Made by a program: the position numbers and the translations under genes. 64,000 nt of DNA from Macrophomina tecta. Taxonomy: Eukaryota > Ascomycota > Dothideomycetes > Botryosphaeriales > Botryosphaeriaceae. The stretch covers positions 3,717,269-3,781,268 of the forward strand of contig JAKSGN010000002.1 in assembly GCA_024180945.1 (NCBI GenBank), read 5' to 3'. Positions 49,111 through 61,723 of this stretch are shown here, one piece after another. Positions within the stretch are counted from its first letter, which is position 1. Every line of letters starts with the position of its first letter. The notes below the pieces were generated by a model. That model did not search any database and was not told the origin of the DNA. It saw only the letters and a program-made list of their open reading frames with translations.

Positions 49111-52100
49111 CCACAGGCTAGTACCCTAAGAAGCCACGACACGTTAATATGACCCTAAGAATAGAGAAAGAGCTCATCGAAGCCTTTTCTAATAACGAGG
49201 ACCTAGTTAACAGCGATACGGGGGAACTATATGATAGCACCCCAGAGTCAAGCACGACCGACAATAAGTAATAGTAGGACGAAGCTATACTTATAAGAAT
49301 AACCGAACACCTAACCCGATACGGAGAGACACGCCGCGTTACTAATAGCCTAGAGCCCACGGTCACCTAAATTCTAGGCCCCACAATTAACCTCGGGACG
49401 TAGCAATATAAGGTGCAGCAAGGAAAAGTATATGCACGCGTATAGTAAGACGACACCTAGAACCCCTAGAAAGAATTACTACTTAAGACGGTCGACGAAC
49501 TCGCATCTTAGCTAGAGGATGAGGTACAGGGGGCACGACGGCGGTAAGACCTATAACACCTCCGCGATATAGCCTATACCCTCTACCAGTACGGCATAGC
49601 AACCAGGGACAGGGGCACCTTATAATAGACACCCTACGAAAAATACGACATGCCTACCTTCTAGTATTAGGTCCGAAACGGGTAGATCTACTAGAGACGA
49701 CTAATTAAACACGGTAGATAGACATAATAGAAAGACATGCCAATCTTAGTAAATAAATAGAACGAATATATCCGCTGCGAAATAATGGGACGATTGATAT
49801 TAAAAAACTAGACGGCTCTTCTAGATAGGAACCCTAGGAGGGGCCGCTAAATAGGTCCCTTAACTAGGTTACACGCACAGCGAACGGAATTATACCTACT
49901 AGATTAAACTTATATCGACTTTTACATATCCTAGTTACATTCTGCGGGGAAAAGGCAATGGCTATAATCGATAGCGGTATACAAGGCGTATTCGTCGATC
50001 CCAAGTTTATCGTTAAGAACTAACTACCCTAGCAAGCCAAGAATTACCCTTATCGGCTAAGCACGGTAGACGGCTCCCTAGCGGAATATAGAAATAGCTA
50101 GATACGAATCGAGACAGAAAAAGCACCCCTTACCGTCGGTAACTACCGAGAACGAATTAACCTCGACGTAATAACAATCCCCGGACACGACATTATCCTA
50201 GGAATACCGTGGCTAAAGACTCACGAGCCACACATTAGCTAGAGAATAGAGACTATTACGTTCTCTAACGAATACTACAGACGCCACCTCGCAACGGCAA
50301 GAAAAAGCCAACAAAGCCAAAAGAAAGCGCCAGAGCCTAAGAGCTAGAGCGGAACCTCCGAGCCAAGACAACGGGATAACAACGTACCCGTAGACATTAA
50401 GACCATTAGCTACCGAGCGCTAAAACACATAACAAGACAAGAAGAAAAGGCCTACACGATCTACGTAAAACCTAGTAAGAACACCGAGTAGAAAACTCTT
50501 ACTCGTACAACACAAGGCCTTACGGACAAGGATAAGAACAGCCTAAAGCCAGTCGGAGGAGACTACCCCCAGAGGCTTAATAGACAGTACGGCCACCCGA
50601 ACAAAGTAGGTATTAGTCCCCTCGGGTATAAGAGCTATAATGACAAAGGCATTTCGGCAGCCGAGGTTAGTGCAGACCTTAGCGGAATTATAAGGCCTAC
50701 TAAGAACAAATCAGCACCTATACCGGAATTAGAAACAGTCCCATAGGAATTCTAGAACATACCAAGAATATTCCAAGAAAGAGGCAAGGGACAACTACTA
50801 AAGCATTAGCTATAGGATTATAAGATACCCTTACTCCCGGGAACACAACCTACTTTTAAGCCTATTTACTCCTTGTCTAAGACAGAGGCCGAAGCATTAC
50901 GGGAATACATCGACAAAAACCTAAAACGAGGATACATACGACCCTTATAGTCGCCGGCAGGATACCCTATCCTATTCGTTCTAAAAAAGAATGGCAAGCT
51001 CCGCCTCTACGTCGACTATAGACAGCTAAATAATATTACAGTAAAGAACCAATACCCACTACCTCGTATCGACGAATTATAGAACAAGCTTCGCAACGCT
51101 AAGTTCTTCACGAAACTAGACCTCCGAGAAGATTACCACCTAGTCCGTATTAAGAAAGGTGAAGAATAGAAGACGACGTTCTAAACGCGATTCGGATATT
51201 ACGAGTATACGGTAATACCTTTCGGGCTTACTAACGCACCGGCTACCTTCTAGAGCTTAGTTAACGATACCCTACGTCCGTATTTAGATATATTCGCCTT
51301 GGCTTACCTGGATAATATCCTAATATACTCGGAAACGCTTGAGGAACACACCGAGCACGTAAGAAAAGTCCTAAAGGCCTTAAACAAGCGAAACCTCTAA
51401 GTAGCCCCAGAAAAAAGCGAGTAGTATACCCAAAAGACAGAATATCTAGGGTTTATTATTACCCCAGGACATATCGGCATGGACGACAAGAAACTAGACG
51501 CAATTAGAGACTAGCCAACACCGCGAACCGTTAGAGAAGTATAATCCTTTCTCGGATTTACTAACTTTTATCGGAAGTTTATTATAAACTACGCTAGAAT
51601 AGCGGTACCTCTAACTAATATTACCAAGAAGGAATATAGGTTTATATAAAAAGAAAGGCAACAACGAGCGTTCGACTTACTAAAGCGGATATTTATAGAA
51701 GCACCGGTTCTAGGGCTCTACAACCCAGATCTACTAATTACGGTAGAAACTGACGCTTCAGACTACGCCATAGGAGCCGTACTCAGTTAGCTAGACGAAG
51801 AAGGCAGACTATACCCCATCGCCTACTACTTAAGAAAAATAACACCTACCAAGAAGAACTACGACGTCCACGATAAAGAACTCTTAGCTATAGTCACGGC
51901 TTTCAAAGAATAAAGACACTACCTCGAAGGCGCTAAGCACTAGGTTATAGTCTACTACGACTATAAGGACCTCTCGCACTTCACTACCACTAAGGAACTA
52001 AACTGACGATAGATTCGGTGGGCTAAAGAGCTAGCGTCCTATAATATAAAGATTACCTATAGAAAGGGATCTAAGAACGCTCGCGTAGATGCGCTAAGTA

Positions 52101-53880
52101 GACGAGCCGACCACATCGAAGAAAAGCTAGGTCCGCAACCTACAATACTTAATACGTAGAAGGACGGGTCTTTTATACCCGCTAGCCGTAGCCGCTAGAT
52201 TACAGCTATTTATAGCCTAGAATAAACGTAGCTTAAGGAAGGACTAGACGACTTACTTACCCTAGTTAGACTATTCGCCCTAGCGATACGCCTTAAAGGC
52301 AACGAATGGGAGCAGAAGATCCGAGAAGCCTACGCAGATAACGCAACGGCTTAAGAAATCGGAGAACTCGATAACGACCCCTAAGTAATTAGAAACACAG
52401 ATGGCACAATTCTATTTTTAGAATTAGTCTACGTTCCGGTTAAACTACGGGAAGAACTCGTAAAGGACATATACGAAGCCCTAGCACACGGCTATTAAGA
52501 AATAGATAAGATAATAGAGCGAATTATAAGAAGCTACTACTTCCTAGGGCTAAGAAGAACCGTTTAACGGGTAGTCTCGTAATACGACCTTTATATTAGA
52601 AGTAAGGCCGCGAGGCACGCACCTTACGAACTACTTTAGCCGCTACCGGTACCGAAGCGCCCTTGGTAATCCATCTCGCTAGACTTTATCATGGACCTAC
52701 CCAAGTTAGAAGAACCGCTTACTAAGGTTAAGTATAACTCGATCCTAGTTATCGTTAATAGAATAATAAAGTACGTATACTACTTACCATATCTCAAGAC
52801 GGTAAATGTGGAAGAACTCGCCTACACATTCCTTAGAATAATCCTTAGTAATCACGGGTTACTAGAAGAGCTCGTGTTAGATAGAGATCGACTATTTACA
52901 TTCTAATTCTAGTAGACGCTCACCTGCTAGCTTAGAGCAAAGCACAAGCTCTTAACCACGGCACATTTATAAATAGATAAACAGACAGAACGAATGAATT
53001 AAACACTAGAATAGTACTTACGCTACTACCTTAATTATGCACAAGACAATTAGGTCGAGCTACTACCGCTCATATAGTTCGCGTATAACAGCTCGAAAGC
53101 GTCAGCTACGCAAGAATCCCCGTTCTACGCTAATTACGATTATGAGCCCACAGCTTATAAAGAGCCAATACCAAGCGAATCCCTAGCCCAAAAAGAAATC
53201 CTCAAAGCAGACCAGCTAAAGGCACTCCACAAACAACTATACCTAGACCTCGAGTTCGTAGCCCTATAAATGGGCAGATACTACAACAGACGGCACCAGG
53301 AGGCACTAAAGCTAAAAGAAGAGAACAAAGTTTACCTTCTTAGAAAAAACATCAAGACAAAACGGCCGAACAACAAATTAGACTTTAAGAAAATCGGACC
53401 GTTCGAAATTAAAGAATAGATTAGAAAGGTTAATTTCCGCCTTAGATTACCTAATACCATGCGGATATACCCCATATTTCACGTCTTACTCCTCGAACCG
53501 GCACCAGAAAACGCCGCGCCATTACGCTAAACGGAAGAAATGCTACCGGAAAACCTAAACGCCGACGAAAACATAGACTAGAACATAGAATAAGTCCTAG
53601 ACAGCGGCTATATCAACGGTTAATTCCGATACCTTCTTAAATAGAAAGGAGACTAGAACAATACCTAGAAACCACCAGAACTATACGATTGTTAAGAACT
53701 CATTAATAAGTTCCATCGCCGAAACCCAGATCGACTAATACCGCCGACTCGTCGTACACAAAGGACCCGAAATCAAATCAGGAAACAGAGACAACCGCGC
53801 CTAATCAACTAGACTAGAACCCTCGGGAGGCGCAGAACCCGAACCAACGCCAGAAGACCCAACAGACCAGGATGACTCTA
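49111..53880 (+). pseudogene. G2 pol: protease, RT, RNase H, integrase, chromodomain
   Basis: Domains in order along the plus strand. Protease has IIDSGIQGVFVD at about 49963-50000. Reverse transcriptase has [13 protein letters not shown] (about 50996-51035), and its active-site box reads YLDN at about 51307 where YLDD is expected, a G-to-A change. RNase H has TVETDASDYAIGAVL (about 51745-51785). Integrase has SLDFIMDLP at about 52677-52705 and a 71-codon open stretch at 52691-52906. The C-terminal chromodomain (VLDSGYINGQFRYLLK to KFHRRNPDR, about 53594-53735) marks it as a chromovirus, a group whose chromodomain can bind methylated histone H3. Stops fall at expected Gln/Trp codons. Confidence 0.88.
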
Positions 53881-54479
53881 TAGCGTTATCAGCTAAGGCA
53901 TCACCACGTAAACGCTTTGGCGATCGTTCCTCCTTGGCATTCTTAGGGTCAACCGGACTCCTAGCCTCGCGGGCAGCCTCCAGGCGATCTAATTCCTCGA
54001 GATCCTTAATGGACTATACCTTCTTATTCAACATCAAGCCACTACGACGCTGCAATAGAACCTTTTGCTTACGGAAATGCTCTAAGCGAGACGAGGTAGC
54101 ACGCAGCTCGGACATCAACTTAGAAATAGTATCTAAAGCCTCCACCTCATCAGCGGCAACCTTCGCAATGGCGCGCTCAAGACGAACAACTAGGAAAAAA
54201 GAGTCAAAACCAGTTAGGAAAAGACGGGGGAAACTCATAATCACCCTCCTCCGCGCCACTAGCATCGCAGTAGGTATTACCGCGACGGGCACACTCCCCA
54301 CAGCGTAAATACCCCGGAGTAATACGATATACTACAGGCTCACCCTTCTCCTCTAACAAAAGACACCGAGCGTAGGGAATCGGCATATCAAGGTCTAAAA
54401 GCGCATGCAAAGAATCAATCTTCGCACTAAGAAACTTACGCTTAACCTACTACTCGTCGCGCTTACGTTTAGGAGGTAT
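53801..54479 (-). pseudogene. Antisense accessory gene of G2: Cys cluster, 55-bp intron, coiled coil
   Basis: Reads against gag-pol. Exon 1 (54479-54245) would start at an ATA (likely an ATG changed by RIP) followed by PPKRKRDE, a nuclear-localisation-like basic run. Two TAG codons at probable Gln positions follow. Then come MPIPYARCLLLEEKGEP and CGECARRGNTYCD, a C-x2-C-x7-C cluster. A 55-bp intron (54244-54190) has donor GTGATT, branch-like CTAAC and acceptor TTTTCCTAG. Exon 2 (54189-53801) continues VVRLERAIAKVAADEV into a coiled coil, then a charged C-terminus ending at a TAG. The model predicts about 207 residues. The intron is inferred: without it the two exons are in different frames. 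The function is unknown; the Cys pattern recalls fungal DNA-binding clusters. Confidence 0.72.
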
Positions 54480-54583
54480 TGTAGAAAAGACTTACAAGAA
54501 AAAGAAACAAAATGATAAGAAGAGCCTAAGATATAGACGAACGAATAAATCTTCGGGCCGAAGATCCTTAAGAGGGGGGATAG

Positions 54584-55370
54584 TATTATAAACCCCAAGG
54601 CACAAGGGCTTTATAACCCCACGGGCGGAAAGCCCGCACGGAAAAAGGCACCGCAGGGGCCAGAAACCCACAAGAACAACAGAGCCGCACCACTAGCACG
54701 CCCGTACGGGAAAACCAGCCTCAAGGAAAGACGGCGCGTACGGGCCTAGGCAAGGCAGCAATAGAAGCCCGCACAAAAGCGACGCCCACGCGGCACAGCA
54801 AGACCACGGGAACACTAACTAGATTAAACTCCCGCAGGGGAAGAATGCCCACAAGGAAGAGATTACGAATCCCGGAAGCCAACTTTAGACCAGAGAAACG
54901 GACGGGATAAAGTCGGATAACTAGTACGGTCCAAGAAACGATAGTCTAGCGGTAGAATACTCCCTTAACCGATGTAGAAGTCGGATTCCAGGAAACAAGT
55001 ATTAGCGCCCTAGTTACGTACGGTCCACCCGACCTACTCATGGATTAGAAGCCTTAGCAAAGATCTAACCCTTAGAATAATCCAACACCACGACTAATCC
55101 AATAGTCGTCTTAATCTATAGATTATTATAGCTTTCCTATAGTATATAGATATACTTCTTAGATAGTACTTTAACCTTCGTAGTTAACTTAAAGTTCCAA
55201 TACAACCCTATTAGAGGTAACAAGCCTAACGCGCACCGCGCACTAATATATTACGTAATTACTGCCTTCGTTCTAATCCTTTACCCTTCTCTTATCCTTT
55301 AAGGTAAACCCTTCAGCTACCTAACCCTGCTAGGCGATTCCAAAGCCTAGTAGAAGAGGCCGCTGTTATA
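54584..55370 (+). repeat. G2 3' LTR (787 bp)
   Basis: Pairs with 46981-47767 at identical length. The polypurine tract AAGAGGGGGGA lies just before it (about 54570-54580). It ends CGCTGTTATA, then TATAG, the right target duplication. Confidence 0.9.
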
Positions 55371-55375
55371 TATAG

Positions 55376-56580
55376 TTAACTTCTTTACTTAGAGTAGACG
55401 CGGAGCGAGGTTCCTTCTCTTTCTAAGTAGCGACGGCGGTAGTCTTACCGGTTTTATTTCGTTATAGGTAGCGGTGCCGGGGGTTCTACTTATTCCCGTA
55501 GTAGGCGTAGAGTTCTTTATTAAAGCGTTCTACTTCTTACTTCGTCTATAGGCGCTAAGGTCAGCGTTTACATTAGTTACCCTTATCGCTTCGTTAAGCG
55601 GCGTCTAATTTTATAGCATCGCCTCCTTCTTGCATATAGCGTAGCCGTGTAGGATGTAAGGTATTAGCTCTATAGTTTCCCTTATACTTCTCTAATTGGC
55701 GCTTAAAGAGGCGGTTATCGCATTTAATAGCTAGCTTAATAAGCTCGTCTAGAGTCTTAGGATCGTCTTATATTATAAGTTAATCTTTAACCCTCTCTTT
55801 AAGTCCTCGGTAGTAGTGGTCTATAAGGGCGCGGTCGGACTAATCGTCTAGGTACGCGGCGGCCTTTTAGAATTTTATAGTATAGTCTACTACTAAGGTC
55901 TTCTAGTAGATGTTTATAACGGCTTATTAGGCCTTATTAACTTCATCGAGGTCTCCGAAGCTCTACTTAATCTAAGTTACGAAGTATTTATAGCTACTAA
56001 AGACCTTCTTAGTATTCTTCTTACGTGCCTTTAGTTCTTTCTCTATTCGGTCTCTAAGGTAGGGCTCGAACCACTATACCATAGTATTGCGAAGGTAGGT
56101 AGCAGCGAATATTACCTTTTTATCGTCTATAGAAAAGTCCCTAGAGTTAAAGAAGAAGTATAGGTTAAGTTACGAGAGAAAGGTTTAGAGCTTCTTTTAG
56201 TTCCCGTAGAATAGGTTAGGTTTAGCCGTTTTCGTGCTTCGGTTAGGGAATTAAGTTGCTATAGATACCGAAATATATACTAGCGCTAAAGTAGGGGCTG
56301 TTAGAGTAGCTTAGTTACGAAGTTCGCCTATTTACTAATAGAGCTAGGTATTCTCGTTAGACCTCTCCTAAAGCTATTCGCGAAGTTCGCCGATTTGGCC
56401 CTATATATCTTAGATAACCTAAAAGAGGTCGGTTATAGTTGGCTATAGAGGGCCGTTATTATTTATATTAACGTCGTTTATCGTATTACTTAGTTAGTAT
56501 TAAGTGTCTAGTAATACTACCTTATCATTAAATATTCTTCTTCTCGGAACTGCCTTCCCTTATAAGAATAGTAGTTAAAG
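55376..56580 (-). pseudogene. G1 gag fragment, right of the G2 insertion
   Basis: Reverse-complement homologue of the G2 gag at 47800-49000. The C-terminal remainder of G1 gag lies left of G2, before 46976. TAG/TAA stops and Cys-to-Tyr changes are frequent. It adjoins the G1 5' LTR at 56581. Confidence 0.8.
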
Positions 56581-57368
56581 TATAATAATAGCCTCTTCTA
56601 CTAGGCTTTAGAGTCACCTAGTAGGGTTAGGTAGCGGTAGGGTTTACCTTAAAGAATAAGAGAAGGGTAAAGGATTAGAATAATAGATAGTAATTACGCG
56701 ATAAGTCAGTATGCGGTACGCGTTAGGCTTATTATCTCTAATAAGTCTATATTAGAATCTTAAGTTAACTACGAAGGTTAAAGTACTATCTAAGGAGTAT
56801 ATCTATATACTATAGAAAAGCTATAATAATCTATAGATTAAGACGACTATTAGATTAGTCGTAGTATTAGATTATTCTAAGAGTTAGATCTTTACTAAGG
56901 CTTCTAATTTATAAGTAGGTCGGGTAGACCGCACGTAACTTAGGCGCTAATATCTATTTCCTAGAATCCGACTTCTATATTAGTTAAGGAAGTATTCTAC
57001 TGCTAGACTATCGTTTCTTAGACTATATAAGTTATTCGACTTTATCCCGTCCGTTTCTCTAGTCTAAAGTCGGCTTTTAGGATTCGTAATCTCTCCCTTA
57101 TAGGCATTCTTCCCCTGCGGGAGTTTAACCTAGTCGGTATTCCCGTGGTCTTACTATACCGCGTGGGCGTCGCTTCCGTGCGGGCTTCTATTACTACCTT
57201 ATCTAGGCCCGTACGCGCCGTCTTCCCTTAAGGCTGGTTTTCCCGTACGGGCGTACTAGTAGTGCGGCTTTGTCGTTCTTATAGGTTTCTAGCCCCTACG
57301 GTGCCTTTTTTCGTGCGGGCTTTCTGCCCGTGGGGTTATAAAGCCCTTATACCTTAGGGTTCGTAATA
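56581..57368 (-). repeat. G1 5' LTR (788 bp)
   Basis: Starts TATAATAATAGCCTCTT and ends GGTTCGTAATA on the plus strand. It pairs with 40714-41501. TACTT, the right target duplication, follows at 57369. Confidence 0.88.
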
Positions 57369-58007
57369 TACTTTCTTCTATTCTTTCTAATATAATACTC
57401 GTAACTTTCTTAAACTCTTAGAAGTCTAATTAGCTAACTAGTACCCGCTTAACTAGAATATTAAGATTAACAGAAAGAAACTAATTACTATAGTGGTAAA
57501 ATAGTTTCTTAAGGAGCTTAACTAACTTAATTCTACTTAAAACGAGAACCTCTATAAAGATTACGAAACGAAACGTTAGAAATATAAATAATAGTACGAA
57601 AGTAAATTAGTTTTAAAAGTCTAAATAACGCTAGCGAAACTAGAATCTTCTAGTCTAGTTATAATAAGAACGGAGATACTAGAAGCGTTTATAGAAATAA
57701 TACGAGTACTATAGAAACCTTACTCTACTACTTAGACTCTCTAGAAGAGAGCATAGCCTTAGAAAGTTATTAAGTTATTACTATCTACGACTTCCTAGAT
57801 ATCGGAATAATATACTAGCCGGGTAAGTTAGGAACTAGAGAACCGAGACTAGTTATCTTAGCGCCCTCGGTCGAGAAAACCGAGTGTGCCAGCTCTAAGG
57901 AGATTCCGGTAGTACTAAGAGGTAAAGTCGAAACTATTAGTACTTATACCTACCTAATCCTAAACGCCGGAAGGGTTTCTAGAAGAACCAGCGCTAGAGC
58001 TCGGTAT

Positions 58008-58803
58008 TATTATAAACGAGGGTCGGACGAAGGCGCGTAGGTCTTAATAAGGTTCTTATCGCCTAGCTTAGTTAAGCTTAAGGCTCCACGAGTTAAGAAG
58101 TTCTTAAAATAGGCTTAAAAGTCTTAGGGCGAGAAACAAGTAAATTACTTACTTAAGGAACTAATCTAGTAGAAAAAAATAAAGAGACTTATATATATAG
58201 CTAGCCGGAACTCGGATAGAGACTTATCCAGCTACGAACGTAGATCTTAATCTTAACTTATTTAAAAGCGGGGTTAGAATACGCTTCTATTAGTCCGCGG
58301 ACCTCTAGATCATCGTATTTATAATTAGGATTTATAATTAAATCCTAAGTCCATGTTTTAGCTCCGAGGTCCTAATCTGAACGTCTCGTTTAGTCTCAGG
58401 CGTCTCTCCGGGTAGTCCGGACGTGTTGCTAAATAATTCTTAAATGAATAATACTAACACTAGTGTTCCTTAGTAAAAGTTGCTTAGTAACCAGGCTAGT
58501 TTCTTGTCCGAAAATCTTATTCTATTCCGAGGGGTTGGTCTCCAGGTGGGTATAGGGTGCTTAGGGGAGTAGGCCCGGCTCGGGCCCTCGGGCCTGCCTG
58601 CCAGGCTAGGTACGGCCTGGCACGGGCTCTATTTCTTGGTTTATCCAGTTTTTCAGCTATAAAGTTCGTGGATTCGGCCTAAACCTAAAAAGGCTAGGCT
58701 ATAGACTTTCAGTAAAGACTATTCCGGATAATTTAGCTTATTTAGATTCTTAGTCAGGGGTCTTGTTCCTTAGTAATCCTAGGGCAGAGTGTTATTTATA
58801 ACA
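58008..58803 (+). repeat. Solo LTR 1 (599 bp plus a 197-bp insertion)
   Basis: Starts TATTATAAACGAG (TG changed to TA) and ends TTATTTATAACA. The ends form the inverted TGTTATAAA/TTTATAACA pair. Flanked by a GGTAT target duplication (58003-58007, 58804-58808). No internal domain follows, so it is a solo LTR. Removing the 189-bp insert and one 8-bp duplicate leaves exactly 599 bp, the length of solo LTR 2. Confidence 0.87.
58530..58718. mobile_element. 189-bp GC-rich insertion inside solo LTR 1
   Basis: Flanked by an 8-bp duplication CTATTCCG (58522-58529, 58719-58726) and absent from solo LTR 2. The first 110 bp are strikingly GC-rich for this region, with GGCCCGGCTCGGGCC and related runs. 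An 8-bp duplication and such GC-rich runs fit a small non-autonomous hAT element, but I see no clear terminal inverted repeat. Confidence 0.6.
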
Positions 58804-60864
58804 GGTATAAGTAATCCCTTCCCTAAAGAATTACGCCCTAGAGGAGAAAAGAAGCGATTCCCTCTAAGAAATCCCTAATATACTAAGAGTTAGCGCTTAT
58901 ATACTAAGCATAAAGTAGAACTACTTTTATTAAATTAGAGATGCTAATATAAGACTAAAAAAGCGGTATATAGGCCTACTTCGTAAGATAAAGATATAGG
59001 AAGAAGACTCTAACATAATAGCTATTATAAATATAAAGCCCCTTTTCTATAGCCCTAACCGAAAAACTCCTAAGCCGCGTAGTAAGGTTAATCTTTAGAC
59101 GCAATACTAATAAAGAGAATTACCGAGGTAGTAAGATAGATCGTTAATAAAGAGATTATATCGGCGAAGAAAAGAAATTATAAAGCACGTATTAGACTTA
59201 TTAAATAGCTATTACGAAACAACCGTTTCTTAGTTAGCGTTAATACTAGGCTAATAATATAACGTCGCCCGACTACCGTTAGCTAATAATAACTAGAGAA
59301 TAACGATTCCTCTAGCTTATTCTCCGGAATAGAAAATAGTAACTACAATCGTTTTCTCGGAAGAAACCGATATATAGATTAAAAACTATCCCGCTGCTTA
59401 AGAAGGGACTCCGCCTCGTTAGATTTAAAAAACTAGAGACTACGGGTAAAAGAAAAATATTAGCGAACCCTATACAACGATCTAAAAGTAGACTTTAAAG
59501 ATAAAGGCCTACTAAAGTACGATAAAGATAAGTTTAAACTAGATAAAGTCGGTTACTTCGACCTAAATCTTAAAACTACGGGTAAGGACGACGAAGATTT
59601 AGTTAAAAAGAACGGTAAACTCTACTATAGAAACGTCCGTTAGTTTATTAAAACGGTTAAATACTAGCTATACTCTAAAATAGAATCTTTAGTTAGGCGA
59701 AGCCTTTAGTAATACCTAAAAGGGACCGCTTAAGCGTAGTATATAGCTTAGCTATCTAAAACGGAACATAATTACCTAAGAGATAGAAGAAGAATTAATT
59801 ATTAAAAAGAGAAACTAATTAAACGCTTTAAGAAGCGCCCTTTAGAAGTATAAAGAGAGCTCTAGAGAAAGTACTATGAACTACGAGAAGTAAGAAAAGA
59901 GCGCGCGATTAGAAAATTTATTATAGATTACATTCGGTTAGCTTAAGATGCCGGAATTACCCTAATTAAAGATTAGCTTCTCTAAGCGCACGAGAGAATT
60001 AATATAGAACTCCGCCGCGATCTTAAACTACTAATAGAATTAACCACCATAGATATCTATATCTATAAGGCCGAGGAAAAGGCAACTCTTTAGAGAGACC
60101 TAATTCGCAAAGAGAAAAGACGAGACCGTAGGCGTAATTAAAATAATTTAAGAAATAGAGCGCGTTATAATAACGATAATAGGCGAGATCGAGACTATAA
60201 TTATAATCGCGACCGAAATAGAAACCGGTATAGAGATCGGTATTAGAATACTAACCGCGATCGTAATCGTAACTAAGACCGCGACCGAAACTAAAACCAA
60301 GATCGCGATTAAGAAAGAGAGCAAAATTGCTACTATAATCGCGATAGAAAATAAGACCGAGATAAGAATAAGAACCGTAATCGTACTAGAGATTAAGACT
60401 AAAGAGCTAAGAAGAATAAGAAGAATTATAATATAGATTCTAAAAAGAAGGTCTACGCATATAAGATAAAACTAGAAATAGACTCTAAAACTAAAATTAT
60501 AAGAGAGTTATCTACTAAAGAAGAACCTAAAAGAGATATAAAGAAATCTAACTCGTTAATATATATTAGATTCTTTAGAACTATTTCGTCTCTAGTAATT
60601 CTATTTACTAACTTCGTAATACTGAAATTAGACCCTACTAAAGATAATAAGAAACCGTTAAGACTACTACCTAAGCTATAAGAAATAATAAAGAAAGACG
60701 AATACTAATACTTAATATATAAATCTACTTAGCCGATAAGAAATAAGTTATACACTTATATTAAAGAAGAGCACCCTAATTTAAAAAAGACAAGGCCCGT
60801 CGCTAAAGGCTTAGTTAATTTAACTAATATTAAGAAGCCCAATACTACTCTAAGACTAGATTAA

Positions 60865-61463
60865 TATTATAAATAACACTCTACCCTAGGATTACTAAGG
60901 AGCAAGACCCCTGACTAAGAATCTAAATAAGCTAAATTATCTAGAATAGAATAAGATTTTCGGATAAGAAACTAGCCTAGTTACTAAGTAACTTTTACTA
61001 AGGAATACTAGTATTAGTATTATTCGTTTAAGAATTATTTAGCAACATATCTGGACTACCCGGAGAGACGCCTAAGACTAAACGAGACGTTCGAATTAGA
61101 ATCTCGGAGCTAAAATATAGACTTAGGATTTAATTACAAATTCTAATTATAAATACGATAATCTAGAGGTCCGCGGACTAATAGAAGTGTATTCTAACCC
61201 CGCTTTTAAATAAGTTAAGATTAAGATCTATATTTGTAGCCGGATAAGTCTCTATCCGAGTTCCGGCTAGCTATATATATAAGTCTCTTTATTTTTTCCT
61301 ACTAGATTAGTTCCTTAAGTAAGCAATTTACCTATTTCTCGCCCTAAGACTTCTAAGCCTATTTTAAGAACTTCTTAACTCGTAGAGCCTTAAGCTTAAC
61401 TAAGCTAGGCGATAAGAACCTTATTAAGACCTACGTACCTTCGTCCGACCCTCGTTTATAACA
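60865..61463 (-). repeat. Solo LTR 2 (599 bp), inverted relative to solo LTR 1
   Basis: Same LTR as 58008-58803 without the insert, on the other strand. Target duplication ATTAA (60860-60864, 61464-61468). Removing it joins the gag and pol parts of G3 in sequence. Confidence 0.88.
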
Positions 61464-61723
61464 ATTAAGCCCTAGCGGAGATTACAAAAACCGTATAATT
61501 AGTAGCTAGAATAGAACTAGACACTAGAAAGGCCTATAGAAGTTAGTTATACGTAGTAGCGTAAGTACGTCTCGGTAATAGCGATAAAAAGGTTAAATCT
61601 ATAGTAGATATAGACTATATAATATCCATTACTAATAAATAGTTTCTCGAAAACTCGAGAGCGAGTTACCAAATCCTAACTATAGAACGAAGCGTTAGAG
61701 TCGAAGAATTCTAAGGTAATTAG

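Larger units (their letters stand above)
46981..55370 (+). mobile_element. G2: Ty3/Gypsy chromovirus, complete, nested in G1
   Basis: Full-length 8390-bp element of the same family as G1 but in opposite orientation. LTRs of 787 bp lie at 46981-47767 and 54584-55370. The target duplication is TATAG (46976-46980, 55371-55375), which cuts G1 within gag. Gag, protease, reverse transcriptase, RNase H, integrase and chromodomain follow in the Ty3/Gypsy order, with an antisense gene before the 3' LTR. It keeps many more CpA dinucleotides than G1 and has longer open stretches, so it is the younger of the two. Confidence 0.93.
40714..57368 (-). mobile_element. G1: Ty3/Gypsy chromovirus, minus strand, split by G2
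   Basis: Complete LTR retrotransposon with 788-bp LTRs at 40714-41501 and 56581-57368 and a 5-bp target duplication TACTT (40709-40713, 57369-57373). Without the inserted G2 it would be 8260 bp. Order on the minus strand: 5' LTR (right), gag (about 56520-55376), G2 insertion, the rest of gag plus protease, reverse transcriptase (about 45300-44750), RNase H, integrase (about 43750-42900), chromodomain (about 42470-42350), then the 3' LTR (left). An antisense gene occupies 41606-42284 on the plus strand. RIP damage is heavy; no frame is open. Confidence 0.9.

Noticed and set aside
46976..55375. G1 and G2 as a single composite element
   Set aside because: Two LTR pairs of distinct lengths (788 and 787 bp) and two different target duplications (TACTT, TATAG) show two insertions.
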